DNA of 64,000 bases from Paenibacillus physcomitrellae (GCF_002240225.1 NZ_CP022584.1:3456594-3520593), one strand, 5' to 3'. Shown: positions 51,944 through 61,843, counted from the stretch's first letter. A program made the numbers and translations. Notes: generated by a model from the sequence alone, not told the origin.

Positions 51944-53332
51944 TTAGAAGCTGAAATAAAGAAACTCGCTGATTTTATTGAAATAAACGACCGCGAACAC
52001 GAACAGAGCCGCGGCGAAAGCGGCGCTGAACCAGCCCGGCTTAAACCGCTCAAGCAGCTGCATCGAGTTGCGGAACAGCAGCGCAACCAGAATGAATACA
52101 GCGAGCCATACGACGGTGGTCTTGTCGACCGTGGAAAGGCCGATCCCGTTCAGACCGATCATCCCTTTCAACACCTTGATGGCGTCATCCCAGCTTGTGG
52201 CGCGGAAGAACACCCAGGCGAAGTTAATGAACTGGAACGTAATGAACCACGCCAGCCATTTCGGCATCCGAATGCCCGTCTTCTGCCAGATCCGGTGGAT
52301 GAATTGGGCCAAGCCGTGCAGGAATCCCCAGAAGATGAAGGTCCAGCCGGCCCCGTGCCACAAACCGCCAATCAGCATGGTCAGCATGGAGTTGATATGG
52401 GTACGCGTTACCCCTTTACGGCTGCCGCCAAGCGGAATGTAGATGTAATCTCGGAGGAAGCGGCTCAGGGTCATATGCCAGCGGCGCCAGAAATCCTGGA
52501 TACTGACGGACTTATAAGGTGAATTAAAGTTAACCGGCAGCTTGATGTTGAACAGTAGCGCAATGCCGATAGCCATATCCGAATAACCGCTGAAATCGTA
52601 GTAAAGCTGAACGGTATAAGCCAGCGAAGTCGTCCAGGCCTGGACGAAGTTCAGCTGGGTCAGCGTATCGAACCCGTTGGCAGCAATCGGTGAGAAGGAG
52701 TCGGCGATGACGACCTTTTTAAACAAACCAATTGAGAACAGGAACAGACCTTTGGCCACGTTGCTGTAATTAAACTTTTTCCCTTTCAGACGGTCGAACT
52801 GAGGCATCATCTCTTTGTGATGCAGAATCGGACCCGCGATCAAATGCGGGTAGAACGTAACGAACAGGACGTAACTGACGATATTGTATTCTTTAGCCGT
52901 ACCGCGGTACGCGTCAACCAAATAAGCGATCTGGGTAAAGGTAAAGAAGCTGATACCCAGAGGCAGGACGATATGCAGGAGCGGTATGTTCTGATTCAGG
53001 AGCGCGTTAGCATTCGTCAGGAAGAAATCCGCATATTTATAGTAACCTAGAAGCAGGACGTTCACTGTAATCGCACCAAATAATACCGTTTTCCGGGTTT
53101 TATTACCGGGCTCTCCCAGATTGCCGATCGTTCGTCCCATCACATAGTTGAAAGCAATGGAACCGAGCAGCAGCGGCAGGTACCGGACATCCCACCAGCA
53201 GTAGAAGAATAAGGAGCTCAGCGCGAGCCACAGCTTACTGAGGAAGATAAGCTTGAACCGGTTGAGCAGGAAATAGACCAGCACCGTGACCGGCATAAAA
53301 ACAAAAATAAATTCATACGAGTTGAAAAGCAC
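51944..53332 (-). CDS. MBOAT O-acyltransferase, AlgI type
   Basis: I prefer the GTG at 53330-53332, which gives VLFNSYEFIFVFMPVTV, the usual AlgI start, with GTGGGG upstream; an ATG 22 codons earlier is possible. The 462-residue protein has about eleven membrane helices. The catalytic His is in MLIGGLWHGAGWTFI near residue 325, preceded by SIQDFWRRWHMTLSRFLRDY (second conserved His). It moves acetyl groups across the membrane to an SGNH-type partner, here the next gene. Target polymer (secondary wall polysaccharide, peptidoglycan or exopolysaccharide) is not known. Confidence 0.9.
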   Translation of the reverse strand: MLFNSYEFIFVFMPVTVLVYFLLNRFKLIFLSKLWLALSSLFFYCWWDVRYLPLLLGSIAFNYVMGRTIGNLGEPGNKTRKTVLFGAITVNVLLLGYYKYADFFLTNANALLNQNIPLLHIVLPLGISFFTFTQIAYLVDAYRGTAKEYNIVSYVLFVTFYPHLIAGPILHHKEMMPQFDRLKGKKFNYSNVAKGLFLFSIGLFKKVVIADSFSPIAANGFDTLTQLNFVQAWTTSLAYTVQLYYDFSGYSDMAIGIALLFNIKLPVNFNSPYKSVSIQDFWRRWHMTLSRFLRDYIYIPLGGSRKGVTRTHINSMLTMLIGGLWHGAGWTFIFWGFLHGLAQFIHRIWQKTGIRMPKWLAWFITFQFINFAWVFFRATSWDDAIKVLKGMIGLNGIGLSTVDKTTVVWLAVFILVALLFRNSMQLLERFKPGWFSAAFAAALFVFAVVYFNKISEFLYFSF

Positions 53333-53512
53333 AATCAAACCCCACTTTCTGAGTTCTGTTCCAAGAGAAGACCAAAGAGCCAACTCCATTTTCAGCAAGA
53401 AACCTGAAGAAATACGATAGAATACCTGACTAATGCCTTACAAAATTATTAAAAATTTCTTATATTAGCCTCCCTAGAAGTTTATCTTAAACAGGACAAC
53501 TCTTCAAATCGA

Positions 53513-53541
53513 ATAAAAAAAACCGCCTGTTCATAGGCGGT
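53513..53541 (-). terminator. Terminator of lrgAB
   Basis: ACCGCCT and AGGCGGT arms; on the minus strand followed by a T-run of eight or more. Confidence 0.85.
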
Positions 53542-53606
53542 CATAACGGAAAAAGTGGTTATGAGAAACATAACGGAAAACCGATCTTCAGGTAGCTCAT
53601 CCGCCT

Positions 53607-54290
53607 TTAATGAAGGACAAGCAGGATGAAAACCGGAGCAATGCCTAAAGTAATCAATCCGGCCAGAATCATCGAGATGCTGGAAATTGTGCCGGTCAGC
53701 GAACTGATCTCGAAAGCTTTGGAAGTGCCTGTACCGTGCGCGCTGGTTCCTAGCAGAACCCCTCTGGCCACTTCGCTTTCGATCTTGAACAGCTTTAGAA
53801 TCACCGGACCAATCATCGTGCCGAGAATACCGGTGATGATAACAAAGACAGCTGTCATGTTAGGAACACCGCCGATAACCTGGGAAACATTCATCGCGAT
53901 AGGTGTAGTCACAGAGCGCGGCACGAGGCTGTGGATCAGCGAAGCGTCCAAATGCATCCATTTTGCAAGAAAAGCCGAGGAGATAACAGCCGCTATAGAG
54001 CCGCAAAGAACACTGACTACAATCTCGACCGCATGCTTCTTGAGCACATGGAAATATTTATACAAAGGGACCGCGAAGGCAATCGTAGCCGGCTGAAGAA
54101 GGTCTGTCAGCAGCTTGCCGCCCTGATTGTAGGTGGGATATGGAATTTTCGACAAAAGCAGGACGCCTACCAGTATGATAGGAGTGACCAGCAGCGGAGA
54201 GAAATAAACCCGCGGTTTGCTTTTGTAAACCTTTTTACATACCCAGTAAACGGTGAGCGTAAACAGCAAGCAAATCAGTCCGATAATCAT
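53607..54290 (-). CDS. lrgB: LrgB/CidB-family membrane protein
   Basis: The 227-residue protein has six to seven membrane helices and the LrgB signatures PATIAFAVPLYKYFHVLKKH and VPRSVTTPIAMNVSQVIGG, then GTSAHGTGTSKAFE. With LrgA it forms the holin-like system linked to cell lysis, and in Bacillus such pairs act in pyruvate transport (PftAB). Its ATG overlaps the lrgA stop by four bases. Confidence 0.93.
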   Translation of the reverse strand: MIIGLICLLFTLTVYWVCKKVYKSKPRVYFSPLLVTPIILVGVLLLSKIPYPTYNQGGKLLTDLLQPATIAFAVPLYKYFHVLKKHAVEIVVSVLCGSIAAVISSAFLAKWMHLDASLIHSLVPRSVTTPIAMNVSQVIGGVPNMTAVFVIITGILGTMIGPVILKLFKIESEVARGVLLGTSAHGTGTSKAFEISSLTGTISSISMILAGLITLGIAPVFILLVLH

Positions 54291-54667
54291 GCGGATTTGT
54301 TCTCCTTTCGTTTCGTAATTCGGGAAGCGACGATGCCTGAACTGAGCATGACAATGACCGTACTGAAGATCACGACCAGCAGAATTTGCAGTCCGTCATT
54401 CTCCAGCATGGGGATATACTGCATAATACCGACGGCGGAAGGGATAAAAAAGAGCAGCAGCTCGGCCAGCAGCCAGTTCGCGCCGCGTTCAATCCACGCA
54501 AGCTTAATCACTTTGGTTTGAAGCAGGATAAATACAACGATAATGCCGAGAATACTGCCAGGTATTTTAAGATGGAGCAGTTCCGTCACTTTGTTCATCG
54601 CCATGGAGATCAGAAACAAAACGGCAACCTGAACAATCCCGATCAATAAGGTCTTCGTCTTGGTCAT
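54287..54667 (-). CDS. lrgA: LrgA/CidA-family holin-like protein
   Basis: The 126-residue protein has four hydrophobic segments and the family core KIPGSILGIIVVFILLQTK and LLFFIPSAVGIMQY. Start ATG 54665-54667 has AAAGGTG upstream; the longer frame begins in the promoter region. It forms the first gene of lrgAB and is divergent from a CidR-like regulator. Function follows the family: membrane permeability/lysis control or metabolite transport. Confidence 0.92.
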   Translation of the reverse strand: MTKTKTLLIGIVQVAVLFLISMAMNKVTELLHLKIPGSILGIIVVFILLQTKVIKLAWIERGANWLLAELLLFFIPSAVGIMQYIPMLENDGLQILLVVIFSTVIVMLSSGIVASRITKRKENKSA

Positions 54668-54749
54668 AACGGATTCTACACCTTTCATTTCGATGTCATG
54701 GATTAGTTTCATTTACAGAAATTTTACATCAGTATCTTTCATAGGTAAA

Positions 54750-54764
54750 ATTCATATATAGAAT
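54750..54764. promoter_or_regulatory. LysR-type operator candidate between lrgA and cidR
   Basis: ATTC-ATATATA-GAAT, a T-N11-A palindrome typical of LysR regulators, centred between the divergent genes. Confidence 0.55.
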
Positions 54765-54804
54765 ACTTAACATTCCTTTTGGTTATGGAAGTGAGGTCGG
54801 TAAG

Positions 54805-55713
54805 GTGGATATTAGGCAGCTTCAATACCTGGTCGAGGTAGCCAGGCTCCACAGCTTTACTAAAGCAGCGGAGGCCTTGTTTATTACTCAGCCTACAATC
54901 AGCAAGACGATCCGGATGATGGAAGAGGAGCTGGGGATCGTGCTGTTTGCCAGACAAGGACGCAGCATCGAACTGACGGATGCGGGGCGGATCATTGTCG
55001 ACCGGGCGCAGGAGATTCTGAACTCCTTTCAGAATCTGTCCGGCGAGCTGGACGACCTGCGCAATCTGAAGCGGGGGCACATTCGGATCGGCCTGCCGCC
55101 GATGGTAGGCTCCAGCTTTTTCCCTAAGGTGATGGGCCAGTTTCACGAGCGGTATCCGGAGATTACCATCCGGCTGTTTGAAGATGGGGCGAAGAAGGTT
55201 GAGATAGACGTTCAGGAGGGTTCGCTTGATCTGGGGGTAGTGGTCCTCCCGACTGTGTCAGAGGATATATTCGAAATCTTCCCGTTTGTGGAGGAGAAGC
55301 TGAATTTGATCGTGCCCCCCTTGCACCGGCTTGCGGAGAGCGGGGAAGTGGGACTCCAGGAGCTTCAGGACGAGTTCTTTATTATATTCCGGGAGGACTT
55401 TGCGCTGCATGACCGGATCATCAAAGCCTGTCAGGGGGCAGGCTTCCAGCCGAAAATCATTTATGAAAGCTCGCAATGGGATTTAATCAGTGAAATGGTG
55501 GCAGCGGGACTGGGCATCGCCCTGCTGCCCGAAACAATCTGCAGGGAAATGGATCCGGAACGGGTCGTTATTGTGCCGCTTGTTGACCCGATCATTCCTT
55601 GGAAGCTGGGTATCATCTGGAAGAAAGACCGGTATATGTCGTTTGCAGCCCGCGAATGGATTCGTCTGGCCCGTAGGGGACTCCAGCAGGAGAAGGGAGA
55701 TTCAAGTATGTGA
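54805..55713 (+). CDS. cidR: LysR-family regulator, CidR-like
   Basis: The 302-residue protein has an N-terminal winged helix (MDIRQLQYLVEVARLHSFTK, then AEALFITQPTISKTIRMMEE) and a periplasmic-binding-like effector domain from about residue 90. Its position divergent to lrgAB matches CidR/YwbI-type activators that respond to acetate or overflow metabolism. The start is GTG at 54805, eight bases after AGTGAGG. Probably binds the palindrome in the divergent region. Confidence 0.85.
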   Translation: MDIRQLQYLVEVARLHSFTKAAEALFITQPTISKTIRMMEEELGIVLFARQGRSIELTDAGRIIVDRAQEILNSFQNLSGELDDLRNLKRGHIRIGLPPMVGSSFFPKVMGQFHERYPEITIRLFEDGAKKVEIDVQEGSLDLGVVVLPTVSEDIFEIFPFVEEKLNLIVPPLHRLAESGEVGLQELQDEFFIIFREDFALHDRIIKACQGAGFQPKIIYESSQWDLISEMVAAGLGIALLPETICREMDPERVVIVPLVDPIIPWKLGIIWKKDRYMSFAAREWIRLARRGLQQEKGDSSM

Positions 55714-55776
55714 TGCATAATTTCGTCCGGTCAGGCAGAGATTATAATCTGACTATCTATGGCGAAAGGGGATACG

Positions 55777-56565
55777 ATGATGAAACGCTGGACGCTTGCT
55801 GTAACCGCACTGCTGGTCAGCATCGGTTTAATCGGTACGGAAGTCAAGGATGCGGCGGCACAGTCGTGGGACCGGTCCTTTAACTTCGGATTTAAACGCA
55901 GTCAGAACGGACAGCTTCCTTCGATTAATGAAGAAGGCTTCAAAGATATTATTGACCGGAATCATGCTGTATTTCTGGGAGATACCCGGCAGAAGGAAAT
56001 TTACCTGACCTTCGATAACGGCTACGAGAACGGCTATACCAAGCCGATTCTGGATACGCTCAAGGCCAAACAGGTTCCGGCGATCTTCTTTGTGACGGGC
56101 CACTATGTGAAAGACCAGCCGGAGCTGGTCAAGCGAATGGTCGCTGAAGGCCATCTGATCGGCAACCATTCCTGGAGCCATCCGGATATGTCCGCTATTT
56201 CGGACGGCCAGATCAAGACGGAGCTGGAGCGTGTGCGGAAGGCTGTCGCTGAGCTGACGGGCGTAGAGAAGATGGAGTTCGTCCGCCCGCCCCGCGGCAT
56301 TTTCAGTGACCGTGCGCTTAAGGCGTCGAACGCTGCCGGTTATCGCAGCATTTTCTGGTCGGCAGCTTATAAAGACTGGGACGTCAACGATCAGCACGGC
56401 GCCGAATACGCTTATCAAAAGGTCATGTCCCAGCTCCATCCGGGCGAGGTGCTTCTCCTGCACTCCGTCTCCAAGGACAATGCTGCGGCCCTTGCGCGGA
56501 TCATTGATGATACCCGCAAACAGGGATATACCTTCAAAGCTTTGACCGAGCTGCCGAAGCCCTGA
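55777..56565 (+). CDS. pdaA: PdaA-type polysaccharide deacetylase (muramic delta-lactam formation)
   Basis: The 262-residue protein has a signal peptide (KRWTLAVTALLVSIGLIG ending in AAAQ) and a NodB domain. Motif 1 reads YLTFDNGYENGYT, with Asn in place of the second Asp, as is typical of PdaA. Motif 2 is HLIGNHSWSHP and motif 3 FVRPPRGIFS. PdaA removes acetyl from MurNAc during spore cortex formation, making the lactam that lytic enzymes recognise at germination. Start ATG 55777 (or 55780) follows AAAGGGGA; it is a single gene with terminator. Another polysaccharide deacetylase role cannot be excluded. Confidence 0.88.
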   Translation: MMKRWTLAVTALLVSIGLIGTEVKDAAAQSWDRSFNFGFKRSQNGQLPSINEEGFKDIIDRNHAVFLGDTRQKEIYLTFDNGYENGYTKPILDTLKAKQVPAIFFVTGHYVKDQPELVKRMVAEGHLIGNHSWSHPDMSAISDGQIKTELERVRKAVAELTGVEKMEFVRPPRGIFSDRALKASNAAGYRSIFWSAAYKDWDVNDQHGAEYAYQKVMSQLHPGEVLLLHSVSKDNAAALARIIDDTRKQGYTFKALTELPKP

Positions 56566-56631
56566 ACAGCAGCCCCTCAAGGAGCCTCAATCCATTAGAC
56601 TGAGCCCGAATCGCATATCCTTTTTTATCTT

Positions 56632-56657
56632 GCCGCCCTTTTAGGGCGGTTTTTTTG
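56632..56657 (+). terminator. Terminator of pdaA
   Basis: GCCGCCC-TTTTA-GGGCGGT stem with seven T. Confidence 0.85.
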
Positions 56658-56818
56658 CCAAAATGGCCAGTAATAGTCCTAAAGGTTATTTCTAAATGGA
56701 AACAGATTTTATAATCTGTAGTAAGAGGAGCTTTGCAGGCTGGATCGGGCCTTGCGGCTCTGTCGCCAAACGAATATGATCTAGAAAACAGGAGAGCAGC
56801 TTCAAGGAGGGCATCGCG

Positions 56819-59800
56819 ATGAACAAGAGGCCAGAGAACGGGCAGTGGGAACAACTATTCAGAAATGCGCCGATTGGGATGGCAGTTGTGCTGCCCGCAG
56901 AAGGGGTGCTGCTGACGAGCAACAAAGCGTTTGGAAGGCTCTTCGGCTGCGGCAGCCATGAGCTTTCTGGAGTATCGTTCCGTGAACTTGAAGGCATGGC
57001 TTCTCTGAATTTGATGAACGTCTATGAAGAGGTTCGGAAGAACCCGCTGACCGGATTTGTACAGCAGATCGAATTTAAGCTCAAATCGCGGATCAGAGTT
57101 TTGCGCAGGCTGAGCTGGTCGCTGCTGGAGGGAACTTCTGCTGATCAGGGAGTCCGGTTGATCTGCTGTGCGGAAGATGTCACGAAATTACCCAAAGCTA
57201 CGGATAAAGATATAGAAAGCGAAGAGCTGTTTAGGCTGATCACCAAAAATGGACAAGACCTCATCTCCATCAGTTCGCCTGACGGCATTATTCAATATAT
57301 TTCTCCTTCTGCGAAAAGACTGCTCGGATACGAGGCCTCGGAAATGGTCGGACAGCTGCGCAGCGCTTTCTACCATCCCCAGGATGCCAAAGAGATGGCT
57401 CTGCCCGGCAAGCTCTATTCGGAGAAGAATGCTTTTACAAGAAGAATCCGCCATAAAGACGGGCATTATCTTTGGTTTGAGACCTCTTTTCAGGTGATAA
57501 AAGACCCTGTCGGACAAGTTCGCAAAATTCTGGCCATCGGACGAAATGTAACGGACCGGGCAAATTCGGGTGAGACGCTGGCGAAAGCCCAGAAGATCGC
57601 CCAGGTAGGCTCCTGGAGATGGGATTTAATCAGCGGGGAGCTTACCTACAGCGAAGAGATGCGGAAGATGTTTGCCAACCGGATGTTTCCGAAGGAGAAA
57701 GATCACGATTCGCTGCTGCGGCTTGTTGTGGAGGAAGACAAGGAGAGGCTTAATCTGGCTTTGACACGCGCGTCTCAAGGCAGTAGCGAAGGGATTACTT
57801 TCCGGATCAAGCTGCCTGGCGGCGAAATTCGTACCATCCGCGACCGGTGGGAGGTCTCCTTCACCGACGAAGGAAGACCCTGCGAGATCATCGGCATGGT
57901 GCAGGATATTTCGGAACGGGTGGCGATGGAGCAGCAGCTGCTGGAGAAAGAACGGAAATACCGGCTCATTACGGAGAATACCCTCGATTTCATCTCGCAG
58001 TGCAGGGTAGAGGATGCAGTTTATTTATACTGCTCTCCGGCTTGTTATAATTTGATCGGTTACATGCCAGAGGAGCTTCAAGGAACCCCGCTGTATGACT
58101 ACCTGCATCCGGAAGATGTAGAGATGGTTCGCAGCTATTTAGAGGAATGTCTCCACACAAAAGGCATCGGTCTGCTGCCGCCGCTTACCTACCGTTTCAT
58201 CCATAAGAACGGACGTCATGTCTGGTTTGAGTCGAGCAGCAAATTCCTGCAGAACGACAGAGGCGAACCCGTTGAAATCATCTCCACCGCGCGGGATATC
58301 ACAGAACGCAAAATCATGGAATTTAAGCTGAAGGAAAACGAGCAGCGGTACCGTTCCTTGTTTGAATATAATCCTGCTGCCGTTTATTCCATGAACCTCG
58401 AGGGTGATTATATAACCGCTAACTCCAATCTGGAGAGATTGACCGGATATTCGCAGGAAGAGCTGATAGGGATGTATTTTGGACCTCTTGTCGCTGAGAA
58501 GGATCTGGAGCGGACGCTTTATCATTTTAATCTGGCCCGGGAAGGCAAACCTCAAAGCTATGACTTAACCCTTATTCATAAAAACGGGCATCCCATCGAA
58601 ATTCATACGGTCAACGTCCCGATCTTCGTGGATGATGAAGTCGTCGGCGTATACGGGATCACCAACGATATTACAGATCGAACCCGGTATATCGAGCAGA
58701 TTGAACGATTAAGCCGGGAGCACAGGCTGCTGCTGAATACCGTGTCGGAGGGGATTGTCGGGCTCGATAACGAGGGCAGAGTGATATTCGCCAATCCGGC
58801 CGGAGCAGGCTTGCTTGGGTTTGATCCGCTCTCGATGATCGGCATCCCTTGTTCGCGGGTGATCCGCGAAACCCGTCAGGACGGCGGTTACCATACCTCC
58901 AAGGATTCTCCGATTCTTAAGGCGGTCAAGGTCGGCCTGCACTATTCCAAGAAGGATGCCGTGTTCTGGAAGCGGGATGAGACCAGCTTCTTTGCCGATT
59001 ATCAGGTCACGCCGATCTGGGACAAAGGGGAACGCAAAGGTGCAGTTGTCGTCTTTCGGGACGTTACGGATGAGAAGGAGATTATCCTTGCGAAGGAGTC
59101 GGCGGAACGGGCCGATCAGGCTAAATCGGAGTTTCTGGCCATGATGAGCCATGAGCTGCGGACGCCGATGAATGGAATAATCGGGATGATAGATCTTCTT
59201 CAAACGACAGAGCTGGATGAAGAACAACACGAGTTCACGGGGATTCTGAAGGAGAGCAGTCAGGCCCTGCTGCACATTCTGAATGAAATTCTGGATTTCA
59301 GCAAAATCGAAACGGGAAAAATGACGCTAAACAGTGAACCTATCCATCTGCAGGCCCTGCTCGGCGGAGTCATTGAGCTGTTCACGCCAAGGGCCAAGGA
59401 GAAGGGAATTGAGCTTAAGGGGCTGCTGCTGAACCCTGAACAGATTCCATCCATTGTGATCGGCGATGCGATGCGGATCAGGCAGGTGCTCGTCAATCTG
59501 ATCAGCAACGCGGTTAAATTTACCGATTATGGCGGCGTGACTTTGACGCTTGAAGCCGAGCTAGCTGCGGATGACCAGCGGACAGCTCTGACTTTCAAGG
59601 TTGAGGATACGGGCATCGGCATTCCCTATGAAAGACGGGACCAGCTCTTTATGTCCTTCTCACAGCTGCATCCGAACCTGAACCGGAAGTACGGCGGAAC
59701 AGGACTGGGACTTGCGATCAGCAAAAAGCTGGTCGAGCTGATGGGCGGGACGATCGGCGTGGACAGTGTCCAAGGCGAAGGATCGACCTTCTATTTTACG

Positions 59801-59884
59801 ATTCCTTGTGAACGTGTAGTTGAAGACGAGCCGGAGCTTGAAGCCAGCGGGGAACAGGAGCAGGCCCAAGTTGGCGAGGAATAG
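56819..59884 (+). CDS. Soluble six-PAS histidine kinase
   Basis: The 1021-residue protein has no membrane helix. I count about six PAS modules, starting near residues 8, 135, 255, 383, 510 and 640; several end in the typical DITERK or DVTDE with a PAC motif. The HisKA box MMSHELRTPMNGIIGM is near residue 778 with the phosphoacceptor His. The ATPase has N-box VNLISNAVKF, G1 VEDTGIGIP and G2 GGTGLGLAISKKL. No receiver domain is attached and no response regulator gene adjoins, so it is an orphan kinase, comparable in form to sporulation kinases. The start follows AAGGAGGG. Confidence 0.93.
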   Translation: MNKRPENGQWEQLFRNAPIGMAVVLPAEGVLLTSNKAFGRLFGCGSHELSGVSFRELEGMASLNLMNVYEEVRKNPLTGFVQQIEFKLKSRIRVLRRLSWSLLEGTSADQGVRLICCAEDVTKLPKATDKDIESEELFRLITKNGQDLISISSPDGIIQYISPSAKRLLGYEASEMVGQLRSAFYHPQDAKEMALPGKLYSEKNAFTRRIRHKDGHYLWFETSFQVIKDPVGQVRKILAIGRNVTDRANSGETLAKAQKIAQVGSWRWDLISGELTYSEEMRKMFANRMFPKEKDHDSLLRLVVEEDKERLNLALTRASQGSSEGITFRIKLPGGEIRTIRDRWEVSFTDEGRPCEIIGMVQDISERVAMEQQLLEKERKYRLITENTLDFISQCRVEDAVYLYCSPACYNLIGYMPEELQGTPLYDYLHPEDVEMVRSYLEECLHTKGIGLLPPLTYRFIHKNGRHVWFESSSKFLQNDRGEPVEIISTARDITERKIMEFKLKENEQRYRSLFEYNPAAVYSMNLEGDYITANSNLERLTGYSQEELIGMYFGPLVAEKDLERTLYHFNLAREGKPQSYDLTLIHKNGHPIEIHTVNVPIFVDDEVVGVYGITNDITDRTRYIEQIERLSREHRLLLNTVSEGIVGLDNEGRVIFANPAGAGLLGFDPLSMIGIPCSRVIRETRQDGGYHTSKDSPILKAVKVGLHYSKKDAVFWKRDETSFFADYQVTPIWDKGERKGAVVVFRDVTDEKEIILAKESAERADQAKSEFLAMMSHELRTPMNGIIGMIDLLQTTELDEEQHEFTGILKESSQALLHILNEILDFSKIETGKMTLNSEPIHLQALLGGVIELFTPRAKEKGIELKGLLLNPEQIPSIVIGDAMRIRQVLVNLISNAVKFTDYGGVTLTLEAELAADDQRTALTFKVEDTGIGIPYERRDQLFMSFSQLHPNLNRKYGGTGLGLAISKKLVELMGGTIGVDSVQGEGSTFYFTIPCERVVEDEPELEASGEQEQAQVGEE

Positions 59885-59936
59885 ATCGATCTGCTGCCTG
59901 CAGTCCAATGGTGAGACAAGAGGTTATTATAAGTGG

Positions 59937-59988
59937 AAAAAGCTTGCCCGGACTGGCTGTAAGAGCCGTCCGGGCAAGCTTTTTTTAT
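59937..59988. terminator. Strong terminator between kinase and pepF
   Basis: AAAAAGCTTGCCCGGAC and its complement (one mismatch) with seven T on the right; the A-run on the left may serve pepF as well. Confidence 0.88.
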
Positions 59989-60028
59989 TCGTGTCTTTTA
60001 AATAGGAAGGACATGAATTCAATATGGA

Positions 60029-61843
60029 TTATTGGGCGACAGGCGTCTCGTACAGCGCCTCAAGCTCGGCTACAAGCGAACCGACATAAGCGGCCGCTTT
60101 GGAGATCGGCTCTTTGCTGGTCATGTCGACACCGGCCATCGCCATCAGTTCAAGCGGTGTCCGGCTGCCGCCGGCTTTGAGCACCTCCAGCCAGCGATCT
60201 ACCGCTGGCTGCCCTTCTTCGCGGACCAATTGCGCGGCAGCAGTTGATGCCGTAAGTCCGGCCGCGTAAGTATAAGGGTAAAGCCCCATATAATAATGCG
60301 GCTGACGCATCCAGGTCAGCTTGGCGCCTTCGTCCAGCTCCAGCTCATCTCCCCAGAACTCGGCGAGGATGTCTTCCTTAAACCGGGAAAGGACATCAGC
60401 CGTAATCGGTTCACCGGCTTCGGCATGACGATAAACGCGGCGCTGGAGCTCGGCTTCCAGCAGGTGCGTCACATAGTTGTGATAATACGTATTTAGCAGC
60501 TGGGAGATGATCCAGCGGCGCATCCGTTTGTCTTGCGATTTGGCCATCAGATGATCGGCGAGCAGCAGCTCGTTCATCGTGGACGGCGCTTCAATGAAGT
60601 ACATGGATGGGCGGTAGTTCACCAAAGCCTGGTTTCTCGCTGCCAGCATTAAATGCCCGGCATGACCGACCTCATGGGCGAGCGTAAAGGCGCCCCGCAT
60701 ATTGTCGGCCCAGGTGATCAGGATATAGGAATGAACGCCGTAAATGGAAGAGCAGAAGGCTCCGGTTGACTTGCCAACGTTATCGGCATAATCAACCCAA
60801 CGCTCGGTGAAGGCGGATTTGACGATTTCCCCGTATTCAGGTCCAAGCACAGCAAGAGCTTCCTGGATGATCGAACAGGCTTCTTCGTAGGTCACGGAAG
60901 GATTGTAATCCGGATCAAGCGGAGCTTTCAGGTCGCAGAAGAGCATTTTATCGAGACCAAGCTCCTTCTTCTTAAGAGCGGCAAGGCGGCGCATGTGCGG
61001 AGCCAGCTCCGTCAGCAGCGTATCGTGGATATTGTTGTACATGTCCAGCATCACCTGCTGGGGTTGGAGCAGCATTTCCGTGACCGAGCTGTAACCGCGC
61101 AGGCGGGAGAGGGTAACCTGCTTCTTCACTTCTGTGGCATAAGCCTCCGCAAATGTATGGCGCGAGCCGTGAAGCGATTTGGAGAAGGAAGCGTAAGCCT
61201 CGCGGCGCAGCCGGGTATCCGGCGACATTTCGTATTTATTCTCATATAAGCGGAAAGAGTTCGGCAGCTTGTCTTCCCCTTCGCCGATATCGTCAAACGT
61301 CATGTCAGACAATTTGCCGCGCAGGTAAATGCGGTAAGGGGATTCCAGCACCTCGCTGAGGGAAGCAAGCACGCTTTCCGTTTCCGGACTCAGGCGGTAC
61401 GGCTTGCTTTCAACGAGCAGCTTCAGGCTGCGTTCATATACAGCCAGGCCGGGTTCTGCGGACAGATAAGCCTCAATTTTGCCGTCTTCCAGCTCCAGCA
61501 GCTCGGAGTCGATAAAGGTCAGCGAAGACCGGATCTGGGACACGGCATCTCCCGATTTGGAGGAGTTGGCCAGATTTGCCGGATTGGTTCCGTCTTCGGA
61601 CTGATGCAGCCGGGCATAACTGGCTGCCCGCATCACCAGCTGCTGCAGGGCATCCTGTTCCTTCAGGCAGTCCAGCAGCACGCTTGGGCCTTCATGCAGG
61701 CGCCCCTTGAAACGGGTTAAATGCGCGGCTTTATCCAAAGCCTCTTTAAGTGCCGCCTCGAACCCTTGCTGCGAATCAAACAGATCATCCAGATTCCAGG
61801 TCGCTTCGACCGGAACCTCTGCACGCGTCAGCATTTTTGCCAT
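60029..61843 (-). CDS. pepF: Oligoendopeptidase F
   Basis: The 604-residue M3-family zinc peptidase has HEVGH at about residues 390-394 (TLAHEVGHAGHLML) and a third ligand Glu further on (PSTMNELLLADHLM). It degrades peptides of 7 to 17 residues in the cytoplasm; there is no signal peptide. The ATG 61841-61843 follows AGGGGAC. In B. subtilis PepF overproduction blocks sporulation by degrading signalling peptides; any such role here is unproven. Confidence 0.94.
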   Translation of the reverse strand: MAKMLTRAEVPVEATWNLDDLFDSQQGFEAALKEALDKAAHLTRFKGRLHEGPSVLLDCLKEQDALQQLVMRAASYARLHQSEDGTNPANLANSSKSGDAVSQIRSSLTFIDSELLELEDGKIEAYLSAEPGLAVYERSLKLLVESKPYRLSPETESVLASLSEVLESPYRIYLRGKLSDMTFDDIGEGEDKLPNSFRLYENKYEMSPDTRLRREAYASFSKSLHGSRHTFAEAYATEVKKQVTLSRLRGYSSVTEMLLQPQQVMLDMYNNIHDTLLTELAPHMRRLAALKKKELGLDKMLFCDLKAPLDPDYNPSVTYEEACSIIQEALAVLGPEYGEIVKSAFTERWVDYADNVGKSTGAFCSSIYGVHSYILITWADNMRGAFTLAHEVGHAGHLMLAARNQALVNYRPSMYFIEAPSTMNELLLADHLMAKSQDKRMRRWIISQLLNTYYHNYVTHLLEAELQRRVYRHAEAGEPITADVLSRFKEDILAEFWGDELELDEGAKLTWMRQPHYYMGLYPYTYAAGLTASTAAAQLVREEGQPAVDRWLEVLKAGGSRTPLELMAMAGVDMTSKEPISKAAAYVGSLVAELEALYETPVAQ

